From the NCBI GenBank assembly GCA_963841965.1, contig CAWJES010000010.1, positions 372,001-436,000 of the forward strand: a stretch of DNA of 64,000 nt. The letters run 5' to 3'. The notes under the pieces were generated by a model, which had not been told where the DNA came from, ran no database searches, and saw only the letters and a list, made by a program, of their open reading frames with translations. Positions 45,447 through 53,734 of this stretch are shown piece by piece. How positions within the stretch are numbered: the stretch's first letter is position 1; each line of letters opens with the position of its first letter. Both the position numbers and the translations under genes were made by a program. This DNA comes from Palsa-459 sp963841965. Its GTDB lineage: Bacteria; Actinomycetota; Acidimicrobiia; Acidimicrobiales; RAAP-2.

Positions 45447-46757
45447 TCAGTACGACACGCCGCAGAGTCCGAAGCGGGTCAGGAACCCCGAGCTGTCGCC
45501 GAGCTGCTGGGAGACGTCGACCTCCGCCTGGCTGAGATCCCCAGCCACGTGCGCATGGCGTGCACCGGCCTCGGCCAGGGCAGCCGGCCACTGCGGCGTT
45601 CCCGGCCCAGCGTTCCGTGCGGACGCCGACGAGCTCGCCTGGAGGGAGTCGGTGACCGCGACGATCGCAAGGCACATCTCGTCCGACGAGCCGTCCCCCC
45701 ACAGGACATACCGCGGCGGGAGGTTCCGCAGGTACGGCAGCTCCCCACGCAGGGCGGGGTTGAAGGAGCACGAGACCTGCAGCCGGTCGCCCGGCACGAC
45801 CTTCACCGGGGACGCCATGTCGTAGGACCGCTGGTAGTGGAAGTTGTAGCTCGGGACATCGAGCAGGACCCTCGAATTCGCGGTTCCTGGGTTGAGCGTG
45901 ACCTTGAAGGTCTGTCCCAGCAGGTGCATGTGCGCCGTGATGTCCCAGATGTAGGCATCCGAGCCAACCCGCCAGGTGCACGTCGAGTCGTCGGACGCGA
46001 CCGGCGTGCCTCCGCTGCAGGCGTCCTCGAGCAGGTTGTCGAAGGTGACCGCGCCCGGTCCGAACCGCTTCCCGATGTCGGTGAGCGAAGCGGAGCGGTT
46101 GCACAAGGAACCGGTGACTCCCGCCGGGCAGGGCAGGTCGATGGGTGCGGGGTAGAGGTCGATGTGCAGCGGAAGCAGATTCGAGCCTGCGGCGGGGAGC
46201 ATCTGCAACGTGACCTTGGAGCGATCCGGCTTGTGGCCAGTCAGCAAGTTGTAGTGGATCTGCATGACGATCATGCTCCCGACGGGCAGGGGCATCCCCG
46301 TGCCGGTCGGCTCGACATCTGAGCCGTGCCCGGGCGCCCAGCCCGAGAGCCACGACGACGACCCGAGGTCCGCGATCGTGCCGACACCGCCGATGCCTGG
46401 GCCGCCGAAGCACGTCCAGCCCTTGCCTCCGTCATTGAGCCTCGTCGCCGCGGCTGCCTGTGACGGCGGAACCCAGTAGAGGATCGCATGGTGGACCTCG
46501 AACGGCGTCCCCGGGGTGAACGTGGTCGATGTGATCATCTGGTCCGACGCGATCTTGGGAGCAAGCAGCGCGCAGTGGTACAGATCAGTGCCCCCCTTGG
46601 GGGCCACCGGATTGAACGCCTTCGGCAGCTCGAGGGTCTCGGTCGTCACGTGCGGTGCCGACGCGTGGAACGAGGCTGCGGACGAGATCGCCGCGACCCC
46701 GAGTACCGCGACGGCGATGGCCGCAGGCACCACCAGGAGCGGACGAATCCTCGACAT
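45447..46757 (-). CDS. Secreted copper type II ascorbate-dependent (PHM-like) monooxygenase
   Basis: A 436-residue exported protein (signal segment about 5-28). All copper ligands of peptidylglycine monooxygenase-type enzymes can be matched: H89-H90 in EVHHAILYW and H168 in MQIHYNLL for CuH, and H276/H278 in ITAHMHLLG with M361 in SDEMCLA for CuM. Several cysteines may form disulfides. These enzymes hydroxylate C-H bonds with O2 and ascorbate-like donors; the bacterial substrate is unknown. ATG 46757 fits the signal peptide; the open frame extends to 46919. Confidence 0.83.
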   Translation of the reverse strand: MSRIRPLLVVPAAIAVAVLGVAAISSAASFHASAPHVTTETLELPKAFNPVAPKGGTDLYHCALLAPKIASDQMITSTTFTPGTPFEVHHAILYWVPPSQAAAATRLNDGGKGWTCFGGPGIGGVGTIADLGSSSWLSGWAPGHGSDVEPTGTGMPLPVGSMIVMQIHYNLLTGHKPDRSKVTLQMLPAAGSNLLPLHIDLYPAPIDLPCPAGVTGSLCNRSASLTDIGKRFGPGAVTFDNLLEDACSGGTPVASDDSTCTWRVGSDAYIWDITAHMHLLGQTFKVTLNPGTANSRVLLDVPSYNFHYQRSYDMASPVKVVPGDRLQVSCSFNPALRGELPYLRNLPPRYVLWGDGSSDEMCLAIVAVTDSLQASSSASARNAGPGTPQWPAALAEAGARHAHVAGDLSQAEVDVSQQLGDSSGFLTRFGLCGVSY

Positions 46758-47015
46758 GTCCCCTGCGCCTCCTGCCCGGCGACTCGCGTCGGCCCCGACT
46801 CCGCATCGTAAGCGATCCACTGCGAACCCGGGAGGCGTCGGGCGGTCGGCCTCGCCTGGCGGCTCCTCGGCACGCATCATCGTGACGACTGTGCGAAAGC
46901 CGCCTGAAGGCATTGCCACACCATTGACGGTGGCCCGTTCCGAAGGCGTCGAGGGCGTGTCACTTCAGTTTTGTACGGTGCCGTTGCCCGCTCGGAACCA
47001 CGGAAAGGTTGTGCG
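46758..47015. other. Intergenic region upstream of the monooxygenase
   Basis: No recognisable gene. It should contain the promoter of the minus-strand monooxygenase gene and any promoter for the short plus-strand ORF at 47016, but no near-consensus pair stands out. Confidence 0.4.
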
Positions 47016-47195
47016 ATGCTGCGACTCATAGATGTCATTCCATTCGGACAGCGAAAGCCCACATCAGGAAACGGGCCGGTACGATTCTCCACACTGGACG
47101 GCGTCCTGGACGTTCGGATGCACATTCGGCGCCACGAGGAGGCCTTCCGCTTCGGGGTCGACGCACGGAGCCTGGAGGTCTCGAAGCACCGGTAG
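47016..47195 (+). CDS. Possible 59-residue small protein
   Basis: A short ORF starting MLRLIDVIPFGQRKPTSGNG and ending VDARSLEVSKHR. GGAAAGG lies seven bases before the ATG, a good ribosome site, and the second half has high GC at third positions. No family is recognised. It is the only coding candidate in a gap of more than 600 bases, and it may be chance. Confidence 0.35.
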   Translation: MLRLIDVIPFGQRKPTSGNGPVRFSTLDGVLDVRMHIRRHEEAFRFGVDARSLEVSKHR

Positions 47196-47362
47196 ATGCT
47201 GGGCTGCGCGACACCGGCCGACCTGGTCGTGCCCGCGTCCGCAGGGAGCGTCCGTGTGCATCTCGGTACTCCCCCGTCGTCGATTGGGACGAATGACACA
47301 CGCGCAATTCGAGGCAGACGTGTGACAGTTCCGTGTGCAATTCTCCCGAGCACGACGCATTG

Positions 47363-47405
47363 TTCCGCGATAGTTTCCGCGAGGGCTGCCGGTGACAAAC
47401 ACCGG
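47363..47405. promoter_or_regulatory. Direct repeat and hairpin before the gene at 47423
   Basis: TTCCGCGA occurs twice (47363-47370 and 47375-47382), 12 bases apart, about one helical turn. A hairpin CCGGTG-ACAAA-CACCGG (47389-47405) follows directly, ending six bases before the AGGAGG site. This suggests control of transcription by a dimer on direct repeats, or of translation by the hairpin. Confidence 0.4.
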
Positions 47406-47422
47406 GGTCAAGGAGGACAGTG

Positions 47423-48049
47423 ATGTACCTAATTGCTAGGCAGGCGCAGCTGCAGGGCGCGGATGCACCCGAGTGGGCGACCACCATCCTCGGGCGCGTG
47501 CGAGAGGTCACCGACCATGACGTCAGTCTCTGGACGCGAGTGCTGTCTGAGAACGTCAATGCCGTCTCGTGGACTTCGTGGTGGGACGATCTCGGCGTGA
47601 TGGAGGCGGCCTTCATGACGTTGGCGACAGACGAGAAGTACCTGGCCCTCGTCAAGGAGGCAGGGGACTTCGTGGTGGGTCCGGCGCACGACCGGCTCTA
47701 CCAGGCGGTCCACGGCGACCCGACCGCGGGGGCCAATTCACAGTACGTCTCGGTCGTCTCCGCAGTCGCCGCGTCGGGGAACTTCGCACGCGCCTTCACC
47801 TCGGGCATCGAGATCGCCCAGAAGGCCGAGCAGGTCGGCGGGCACGCGGTGACGTTCACGCGGAACATCACCGGCCCCTACTCGGGCGTCGCATGGCTGA
47901 CGGGGTACGAGAGCCTCTCGGACTTCCAGTCGAGTACCGAGAAGCTCAGCGCCGATCCGAGCTGGGTGGAGCTGGTGGACGGCACTGATGGCGCCTTCGT
48001 CGAAGATGGTCTGTCGACCCAGTCATCGATCTACCTGAAGCTCGCCTAG
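47423..48049 (+). CDS. Hypothetical protein with two tandem alpha/beta units
   Basis: A 208-residue soluble protein. Two halves have matching layouts: VSLWTRVLSENVNAVSWTSW...ATDEKYLALVKEAGDFV and VTFTRNITGPYSGVAWLTGY...SADPSWVELVDGTDGAF. Each resembles a dimeric alpha+beta barrel (ABM/NIPSNAP-like), so the protein may be an internal fusion of two such domains. ATG 47423 (GTG 47420 in frame) has AAGGAGG upstream. Function unknown. Confidence 0.8.
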   Translation: MYLIARQAQLQGADAPEWATTILGRVREVTDHDVSLWTRVLSENVNAVSWTSWWDDLGVMEAAFMTLATDEKYLALVKEAGDFVVGPAHDRLYQAVHGDPTAGANSQYVSVVSAVAASGNFARAFTSGIEIAQKAEQVGGHAVTFTRNITGPYSGVAWLTGYESLSDFQSSTEKLSADPSWVELVDGTDGAFVEDGLSTQSSIYLKLA

Positions 48050-48058
48050 CTGCGGGTC

Positions 48059-48094
48059 CGGTGACGCGGGCAGTCTGAGCCGTCCGCGTCACCG
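48059..48094. terminator. Terminator hairpin between convergent genes
   Basis: CGGTGACGCGG (48059-48069) pairs perfectly with CCGCGTCACCG (48084-48094) across a 14-base loop. It starts nine bases after the stop at 48049 and lies before the convergent propeller gene stop at 48128. Confidence 0.78.
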
Positions 48095-48127
48095 ATCGCG
48101 GCAGGCTCTTCGCTGGTTCGCGTCGCG

Positions 48128-50569
48128 CTAGACCGGCATCCGGCCGAGTGCGACAACGCCGAACATGGCGATGGCCTCGACTGTCGTCGGCAGGTCGGCC
48201 TGGCGGTCGATGTCGAAGACGATCGTCGTCGCTCCTGTGTCCGGACCCGCGATTGCCTCGCGGAAGCTCGGGGCCGCGACGGAGTCCTTCGATGCGGCAT
48301 CGAGCAGGATCACCGAGATCTCACCGGCATCGACCTGTCCGGTCACCGTCACGGAGAGGCTCCCTGACTTCAGCGACGTGGGTCGCTCCAGCCTCCACGC
48401 GGTCACGTGCATCCCCGCAGGGAGCCTCGTCGTTGGGCTGCGCGGGTCGGCGGGACCCACGAGGAACGTTCCGGATGCCGCCATCCTGCCCTCCTCGTCG
48501 GCGAGTCGCGTGAAGTCCACCAGCAACGGTCCGTAGAAGGGGACGTCCGCGCAGACGACCTCGCCGTACATGCTCGCGCCTGGACTCGACCGGAGATCGC
48601 CATCGAGTTGGAATCGCAGCTCGAAGCGATCCATGGGAACGTCTCCGAAGCTGAACGGGAGGTCCACACCCCGTGCGACGACGCTGACGCTGTTGCCCTC
48701 GTAGCGGCCGTGCAGCGAGAAGGCGAAGGGGCTCGCCGGGTCCGTTCGTAGGACACCCTCCGCATCGGACAGCGCACCGCGCACGAAGAGGACGAGCGCG
48801 CCCGTGCGCTCGGTCTCGGGCTCGAGCAGGACCGTGCCGACGAGCCAGTCATAGCTGTCGAAGCCGATCTGGTTGACGCTCGTCGCGAAGGACGGCAGCG
48901 CGACCGACAACCGGTGGAGGTGCAGCACGGCTTGTTCCGGCGCCCCGAGCACAAGCGGAACCGACGGATCTGCGCGAGCGACCGTGAAGCAGATCGTCTG
49001 GTCGATGTCGCCGTGCAGCGCGATGCCACCGGGCACGCCACGCGCCGCGGTCCACGCGCCGCGCACGTGCAGCTCGACCGATCCAGCCGAGGGCCAGAAC
49101 TCCTGAGGAACCACGAACAGGAAGTGCCCGTCGCCCGAGCGCCTCCAAGACACCGGCGACGCAGCGGATGTCGTCACGGTGACATCGGACTCGATCTCGG
49201 CGTCCAGCGTCACCCCGTGGCGGCGCACCACCAGGCGAAGTGCCACGACCGCTGCAGGCCCCACCTCCGGCGCCGCCTCGCGCACCGTCGCACCGCCCGG
49301 AGTCGTGAGGAGGAGTTGCTCGAGCTCGAGGGCGATTGGCTCGGCAGGATCGGTCGTCGCGCGCGGGTCCTCGTGATGCAGCGGATAGTCGTAGGGGATG
49401 TACCAGATCGATCCGTCCTCGCTCGCGATGTGGATCCCCGTCAGGCCGAGCGCTGGCGAGCCGTTGAGGCTGTTGCGGTCGGCGAGCACGGGATCGGACA
49501 TCGTGGTGTCGTACGACCAGCGCCGGGTCCCCTGCTCCGCGTCGAGCGCGTAGAGCACGCCGTCCGACGAGCCCACATAGACGATCCAGCCCTCCTCGCC
49601 CTCGGGCTTCCTCGAGAGCACCGGCGACGAGCGGATGATCGCCCCCGTGTCGTACCGCCACAGGAGCGTCCCGTCCGGTCGCAGCGCGTAGACGCAGCCA
49701 TCCGTCGAGCCGACGTAGATCGCCCTGGTGGATCCGTCGACCTCGAGCAGCGCCGGCGAGCTGTAGATGCTGTCGGCGGTCATGTACGCCCACCGTTGCT
49801 CGCCGGTCGCGGCGTCCAGCGCGTAGAGCTGTCCGTCGAAGGATCCGACGTAAAGCGCCCCATCGGTGCCGAGCGCAGGGGAGCTGACGACGAAGCCGAT
49901 CGTCGGAACCGTCCACTTGCAGTCGCCGTGGCGGTCGACGGCGTGCACGCAGAAGTCGAGCGACCCCCAGTAGCTCGTCCCGTCGGCGCCGACTGCTGCT
50001 GCGGTCCAGACAGCGTTGCCTGTCGGATAGACCCAGGCCTGCGTCCCGTCGGTGCGCACGGCATAGGCGTGCCCCGCGGTGTTCCCTGCGAGCAGTGTCC
50101 CATCAGGACCGGCGACGACGTTCCCTTCCCACCAGGAGACCTCCTGCCCGGACCCTTCGGGCGGCAGGGCCTTGAATGTCCATGCGATCCGGTCAACACC
50201 TCGCGGCAGGCTCGCGTCAGTGCGGATCCTGTACAGGTACCCATCGCCTGATCCGACGGTCAGATGGTCATGGTCAAGGAGCCCGGCTGAGTCGACGATG
50301 CCGCTGGTCCGCACACGCCACAGACACTCGCCGCTCTTGTCGAGCGCGTAGACGAATCCGTCCGCCGACCCGACATAGGCGGAGCCCTCGTGATCAACCA
50401 CAGGGGTCGTGAAGATCCCTCGGCCCGTGCGAAACGACCATGGCTGGTCTCCCGAGTACCGGACGACGACCGACAGACATCCCGTGTTCCTCAGATCCCG
50501 TCGCATCTCCGGCCAGGGTGCCTCCCCGCCGTTCTCTCGGTCTCGATTCAGATCGGGCGAAGATTCCAT
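48128..50569 (-). CDS. PQQ-like beta-propeller protein with beta-rich C-terminus
   Basis: An 813-residue protein. About residues 20-430 hold seven or eight PQQ-like (BamB-type) blades with repeats such as AYVGSADGFVYALDKSGECLWRV, LYVGSFDGQLYALDAATGEQRW and IYVGSTDGCVYALRPDGTLLWRY. The C-terminal 380 residues are beta-rich without a recognised domain. WPEMRRDLRNTG near the start is the usual propeller lead-in. No signal peptide is visible from ATG 50569 or from GTG 50614, which is odd because many relatives are exported. Whether it binds PQQ is unknown. Confidence 0.83.
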   Translation of the reverse strand: MESSPDLNRDRENGGEAPWPEMRRDLRNTGCLSVVVRYSGDQPWSFRTGRGIFTTPVVDHEGSAYVGSADGFVYALDKSGECLWRVRTSGIVDSAGLLDHDHLTVGSGDGYLYRIRTDASLPRGVDRIAWTFKALPPEGSGQEVSWWEGNVVAGPDGTLLAGNTAGHAYAVRTDGTQAWVYPTGNAVWTAAAVGADGTSYWGSLDFCVHAVDRHGDCKWTVPTIGFVVSSPALGTDGALYVGSFDGQLYALDAATGEQRWAYMTADSIYSSPALLEVDGSTRAIYVGSTDGCVYALRPDGTLLWRYDTGAIIRSSPVLSRKPEGEEGWIVYVGSSDGVLYALDAEQGTRRWSYDTTMSDPVLADRNSLNGSPALGLTGIHIASEDGSIWYIPYDYPLHHEDPRATTDPAEPIALELEQLLLTTPGGATVREAAPEVGPAAVVALRLVVRRHGVTLDAEIESDVTVTTSAASPVSWRRSGDGHFLFVVPQEFWPSAGSVELHVRGAWTAARGVPGGIALHGDIDQTICFTVARADPSVPLVLGAPEQAVLHLHRLSVALPSFATSVNQIGFDSYDWLVGTVLLEPETERTGALVLFVRGALSDAEGVLRTDPASPFAFSLHGRYEGNSVSVVARGVDLPFSFGDVPMDRFELRFQLDGDLRSSPGASMYGEVVCADVPFYGPLLVDFTRLADEEGRMAASGTFLVGPADPRSPTTRLPAGMHVTAWRLERPTSLKSGSLSVTVTGQVDAGEISVILLDAASKDSVAAPSFREAIAGPDTGATTIVFDIDRQADLPTTVEAIAMFGVVALGRMPV

Positions 50570-50628
50570 GCGTCCACGACTACCACACTCGAGGTAGCAC
50601 GGCTCCAGGGACACTCAAGATCACGTGT

Positions 50629-50646
50629 GCTCCAACCCGTTGGAGC
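50629..50646. promoter_or_regulatory. Hairpin in the mntP leader region
   Basis: GCTCCAA (50629-50635) and TTGGAGC (50640-50646) form a perfect 7-bp stem with loop CCCG, 53 bases upstream of the mntP start. It may be an operator or a leader hairpin. It is too small to be called a yybP-ykoY manganese riboswitch. Confidence 0.35.
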
Positions 50647-50698
50647 CATTGACTCGGCATCGACGTCGAGACCCCGAACGAGGTCGTAGGTTGACCCG

Positions 50699-51238
50699 AT
50701 GCTCGAGGTGCTGTTCGTGGCCGTGGCGGTCGGCCTCGGTAACTTCGCAGCCGCCATCGGGATCGGCATCGCGGGGGTCGACTCGAGGACACGGCTTCGC
50801 GTGGGGCTCGTGTTCGGTTCGTTCGAGGCGGGTATGCCGCTGGTGGGCATCCTGCTCGGACGCCAGATCTCGGGGCCGCTCGGCTCGAAGGCGTCGATCA
50901 TCGGAGGCGGCCTGCTCATCGCGACCGGCCTATTCGGAATCGTGCAGGCGCGGCGCCACAAGGAGGATCCCGATTCAACTGGGCTGCCCATGCGACGACT
51001 CCTCGTGGTTGGCGCGGCCCTCAGCATCGACAACCTCATCGTCGGCCTCGCCCTCGGGGCGTCGAGCGCCTCATTCGTCGAGGCGGTCATCGCCATCGCC
51101 ATCGTCAGCGTCGCGATGACCCTGCTTGGACTCGAGCTTGGCGATCGACTCGGTGCACGGGTAGGAGAACGGTCGAGCGAGATTGGCGCCGGCGTCCTCG
51201 TGGTCGTCGGCATCGCCATCATGTGCGGACTGCACTGA
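50699..51238 (+). CDS. mntP: MntP-family manganese efflux pump
   Basis: A 179-residue membrane protein with six segments in two inverted halves: VGLGNFAAAIGIGIAG and SIDNLIVGLALGASS. The second carries the conserved aspartate; the first has asparagine (LGN) where E. coli MntP has aspartate, so metal coordination may differ. GSFEAGMPLVGILLG also fits the family. It would export Mn2+ or a related cation. The frame lies between the propeller gene (divergent) and the convergent DUF2252 gene. Confidence 0.85.
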   Translation: MLEVLFVAVAVGLGNFAAAIGIGIAGVDSRTRLRVGLVFGSFEAGMPLVGILLGRQISGPLGSKASIIGGGLLIATGLFGIVQARRHKEDPDSTGLPMRRLLVVGAALSIDNLIVGLALGASSASFVEAVIAIAIVSVAMTLLGLELGDRLGARVGERSSEIGAGVLVVVGIAIMCGLH

Positions 51239-51270
51239 CCCGAACACTGCACCGACGCGATCCGGAGCGG

Positions 51271-52710
51271 TCAGACCCCCACGATGGCCTGGATCCGGCC
51301 GAACCGGATCGCTGCCTCGAAGTGGTTGAAATCGATCCCGTTCTGCTCCGCGTAGCGCTCGGAGAAGTCTCCGATCGCCTTGTCGAAGGCCTCGGTGTCC
51401 CCCAGGTACTCGGCGATCGCGACGGCATCTCCGGACCTGGCGTGTGCCCTCGCGAGCGTCCACCCGCAGAGCCCCGCGTAGAAGTCGAGGCCGACGGGGA
51501 GGGCATCCTCCACGACGAAGGATCCCTTCATGTCACGAAGCTGGCGCCAGTAGAGGTACCTCCCCTCCTGAGCCCCCTTCGTCCACCCGAGGAAGATGTC
51601 GCTCGAGGCCTGCATCATGCGCTGGCCCTGGACCACGCGCTCCCCGGGCTGGGTGAACCGGCTCTTCTTGAGGTGGCTCTCCAGCACCGAGGAGGTGGCC
51701 TCCTTCAGCTGGAGGAACAGCGGGTCCTGGTCGTCTCGTCCCTGCAGCAGGATGATGAACGCCCGCGTCCCGACGCTGCCGACACCCACGACCTTGCGGG
51801 CAGCATCGACGAACTCGTACCGCTGCAGGAGGTGCCGGCGGTCGTACTGGAGCGTGGTCCTGTACGCGCGGAACTGGTCGTGGATGATGCCCTCGAACTC
51901 GTCAGGCGAGACACCGTACGTCGATCCGACCTCGCGTAGAGGCACGACGACGGGCGGATTGCTCACGATCCGATATCGTCCGTCAACAACCTCGGCGAGC
52001 TTGGAGAGCGCCTGCAAGCTGTCGCTCGAGTGCGCCTTCAGTAGGAGTTTCGCCGCGCGCTTCTTCGCCTTGTCGATCGTCTTCGAGCTCTCGACCTTCC
52101 GGGCCTTCCTCACGACGGCATCGACCCCAGCGCGCAGGTCATCCTCAGAGATGCGGGCGTACCAGGTCTCGAGGGTCCCCATCTGGGCGAAGTTGCGCAT
52201 CGCCTCGCGATAGGCCCTCACGGAGGTCCGGGTGATAGCCCGCCGGTCCTCCTTCGAGAACCCGTTGTTCTGCGCGGCGATCGTGAAGCTCGCCGCCATC
52301 CGCTTCACGTCGTACTCGAACGGCCCCGGAAGGGTTTCATCGAAGTCGTTCAGGTCGAAGACGAGGGAGCGTTCCGGAGATGCGTACAGCCCGAAATTCG
52401 AAAGGTGTGCATCGCCGCAGAGCTGCACCTCGAATCCAGCGGTCGGGGTGTCCTTGAGGTCCTCCGCCATGATGCGGGCGGCGCCGCGGTAGAAGGTGAA
52501 GGGCGATGCGCTCATGCGGCCGTGGCGGACAGGCACGAGATCCGCATCCCTCGTGACGTTCTGCGCCTCGAGGAGCGAAACGGGGTCGGCTCGGGAGGGG
52601 TCCACCATCCAGCCCTTGTGGCTGGACAGCGGGACCCTCTCGAGAGCCTTCCTACCGGCGTCGCGACGTTCTGCGACGCTGAAGTGCCTGACTACCCTGC
52701 TCGCTGGCAT
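51271..52710 (-). CDS. DUF2252 family protein (kinase-like fold)
   Basis: A 479-residue cytoplasmic protein of DUF2252, related to aminoglycoside/choline kinase-like folds. Signs: MSASPFTFYRGAARIMAEDL, the catalytic-like CGDAHLSNFG, the metal-like FDLNDFDETLPGPFEYDVKRM, and GSVGTRAFIILLQGRDDQDPLFLQLKEA. The HxxN and DxND motifs suggest phosphotransfer chemistry, but no substrate is known. ATG 52710. Confidence 0.9.
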   Translation of the reverse strand: MPASRVVRHFSVAERRDAGRKALERVPLSSHKGWMVDPSRADPVSLLEAQNVTRDADLVPVRHGRMSASPFTFYRGAARIMAEDLKDTPTAGFEVQLCGDAHLSNFGLYASPERSLVFDLNDFDETLPGPFEYDVKRMAASFTIAAQNNGFSKEDRRAITRTSVRAYREAMRNFAQMGTLETWYARISEDDLRAGVDAVVRKARKVESSKTIDKAKKRAAKLLLKAHSSDSLQALSKLAEVVDGRYRIVSNPPVVVPLREVGSTYGVSPDEFEGIIHDQFRAYRTTLQYDRRHLLQRYEFVDAARKVVGVGSVGTRAFIILLQGRDDQDPLFLQLKEATSSVLESHLKKSRFTQPGERVVQGQRMMQASSDIFLGWTKGAQEGRYLYWRQLRDMKGSFVVEDALPVGLDFYAGLCGWTLARAHARSGDAVAIAEYLGDTEAFDKAIGDFSERYAEQNGIDFNHFEAAIRFGRIQAIVGV

Positions 52711-52761
52711 GACGCATCCTCTCCCCTTGATTCGTCACCCTGACCTTCGCCACCCGCTGGA

Positions 52762-53157
52762 TCAGCCGAGGACCTTCTTCTTCGCGGCCTCGTAGTCCGC
52801 ATCGGTGATCGTCCCGTTCGCCTTCAGGTCCGCGAGCTTCGCGAGCTCGTCAGCAGTCGAGGAACTTCCAGCGGTCTGCTTGACGTAGGAGTCGAACTCC
52901 TGCTTCTGCTGCTTGGCCGCCTGGAGCTGGTGCTCCTGCATCTTGTGTCCCCGCGCGATCAGGTAGACGAGCACGCCGAGGAACGGAAGGAAGATGATGA
53001 ACAGCACCCAGATTGCCTTCGCGAACCCGCCCATGTCGTGGCTTCGGAAGATGTCGATCAGGATCTGGAAGAGGATGAAGATCCAGATGACGAAGCAGAA
53101 GAAGATGAGCATCGTCCAGAAGAAGTCGAGAATCGGGTACGAACTTGCGAGTTCCAT
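52762..53157 (-). CDS. PLDc_N/SHOCT membrane protein
   Basis: A 131-residue protein with two membrane segments (about 8-35 and 48-70; the second has WVLFIIFLPFLGVLVYLIARG as in PLDc_N/DUF-type proteins), a charged linker, and a C-terminal SHOCT motif (ADELAKLADLKANGTITDADYEAAKKKVLG). Many actinobacterial envelope-stress loci encode such proteins. ATG 53157 has AAGGGGC upstream. It is downstream of a long intergenic region. Confidence 0.87.
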   Translation of the reverse strand: MELASSYPILDFFWTMLIFFCFVIWIFILFQILIDIFRSHDMGGFAKAIWVLFIIFLPFLGVLVYLIARGHKMQEHQLQAAKQQKQEFDSYVKQTAGSSSTADELAKLADLKANGTITDADYEAAKKKVLG

Positions 53158-53551
53158 GCCATAGCCCCTTTTGTCGGAAGTGGATCCGGAGACGACTTTA
53201 CATAAGGGAGGACCTCGCGCGTCGGATTGCACTCCCTCGACGACGCCACTCGGTGTCGTCTGCACTCGATCGTCCTGTGAGTGCAAGCTGCAGATCAGTT
53301 GGCGACCTCGATCAGCGCTGCTCACAAACCTTCAGGCCGGCCGACCAATCTGTTTGGGATGCCAACCCAATCCCCATGAGAGCGCAGCCAACGCGATGCA
53401 TGAAGCAGGTATCCAGCTAGCACGTTCATGACCGACTCATATCGCCTGATCGCGTCTCGAGTGCCTGAACACGAGGATTCCCGGACCAGTGTCAGGGTTC
53501 TGTCTGGTCGGATCGGAGATGACGCGAGATGAACCAGGCGCCCATCCACGA
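53158..53551. other. Intergenic region, no gene seen
   Basis: Between the SHOCT gene start and the structured element beginning at 53552. The third-position composition here is poor in GC, and the open frames are short and on both strands. No domain-bearing ORF is seen. Confidence 0.5.
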
Positions 53552-53660
53552 TCCCCCGAAGGCCCTTATGGGGACCGAAGATTCTGAGCAAACGCCCATG
53601 CTCGAGTTGAAACGTCAACTCGGTCACGGGTCGAGTCCCGGTTCCTTGGGTTCATGGGCG
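53552..53660. ncRNA. Candidate structured element with nested hairpins
   Basis: Nested inverted repeats: TCCCC/GGGGA (53552-53556 with 53570-53574); CGCCCATG (53593-53600) with CATGGGCG (53653-53660) as an outer 8-bp stem; inside it CGAGTTGA-AACG-TCAACTCG (53603-53622), a perfect 8-bp hairpin, and CGGG-TCGAGT-CCCG (53627-53640). This gives a three-way junction with the last arm resembling a tRNA T-arm missing a base. It lies 75 bases past the collagen-like gene stop (minus strand), so it could be a terminator, a leader of the SHOCT gene, a tRNA remnant or a small RNA. Confidence 0.4.
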
Positions 53661-53734
53661 ACGCGGCAGCCCAGCCCAAGCGGCGACTCTCAGTTCGGAA
53701 TGCCAAACAGGCCTCCCTCAGGTGGGAGTTGCAA

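Noticed and set aside
46877..47398. A 173-codon minus-strand ORF
   Set aside because: No domain and an Arg/Ser/Pro-rich composition. It overlaps the better-supported short plus-strand ORF with a ribosome site and the monooxygenase leader.
50570..50698. yybP-ykoY manganese riboswitch upstream of mntP
   Set aside because: Only a single 7-bp hairpin is visible; the conserved metal-site loops are absent.
53570..53646. A complete tRNA gene on the plus strand
   Set aside because: GGGGACC can pair with GGTTCCT and there is a T-arm-like hairpin, but D and anticodon arms do not fit and there is no CCA. Kept only as part of a structured element.
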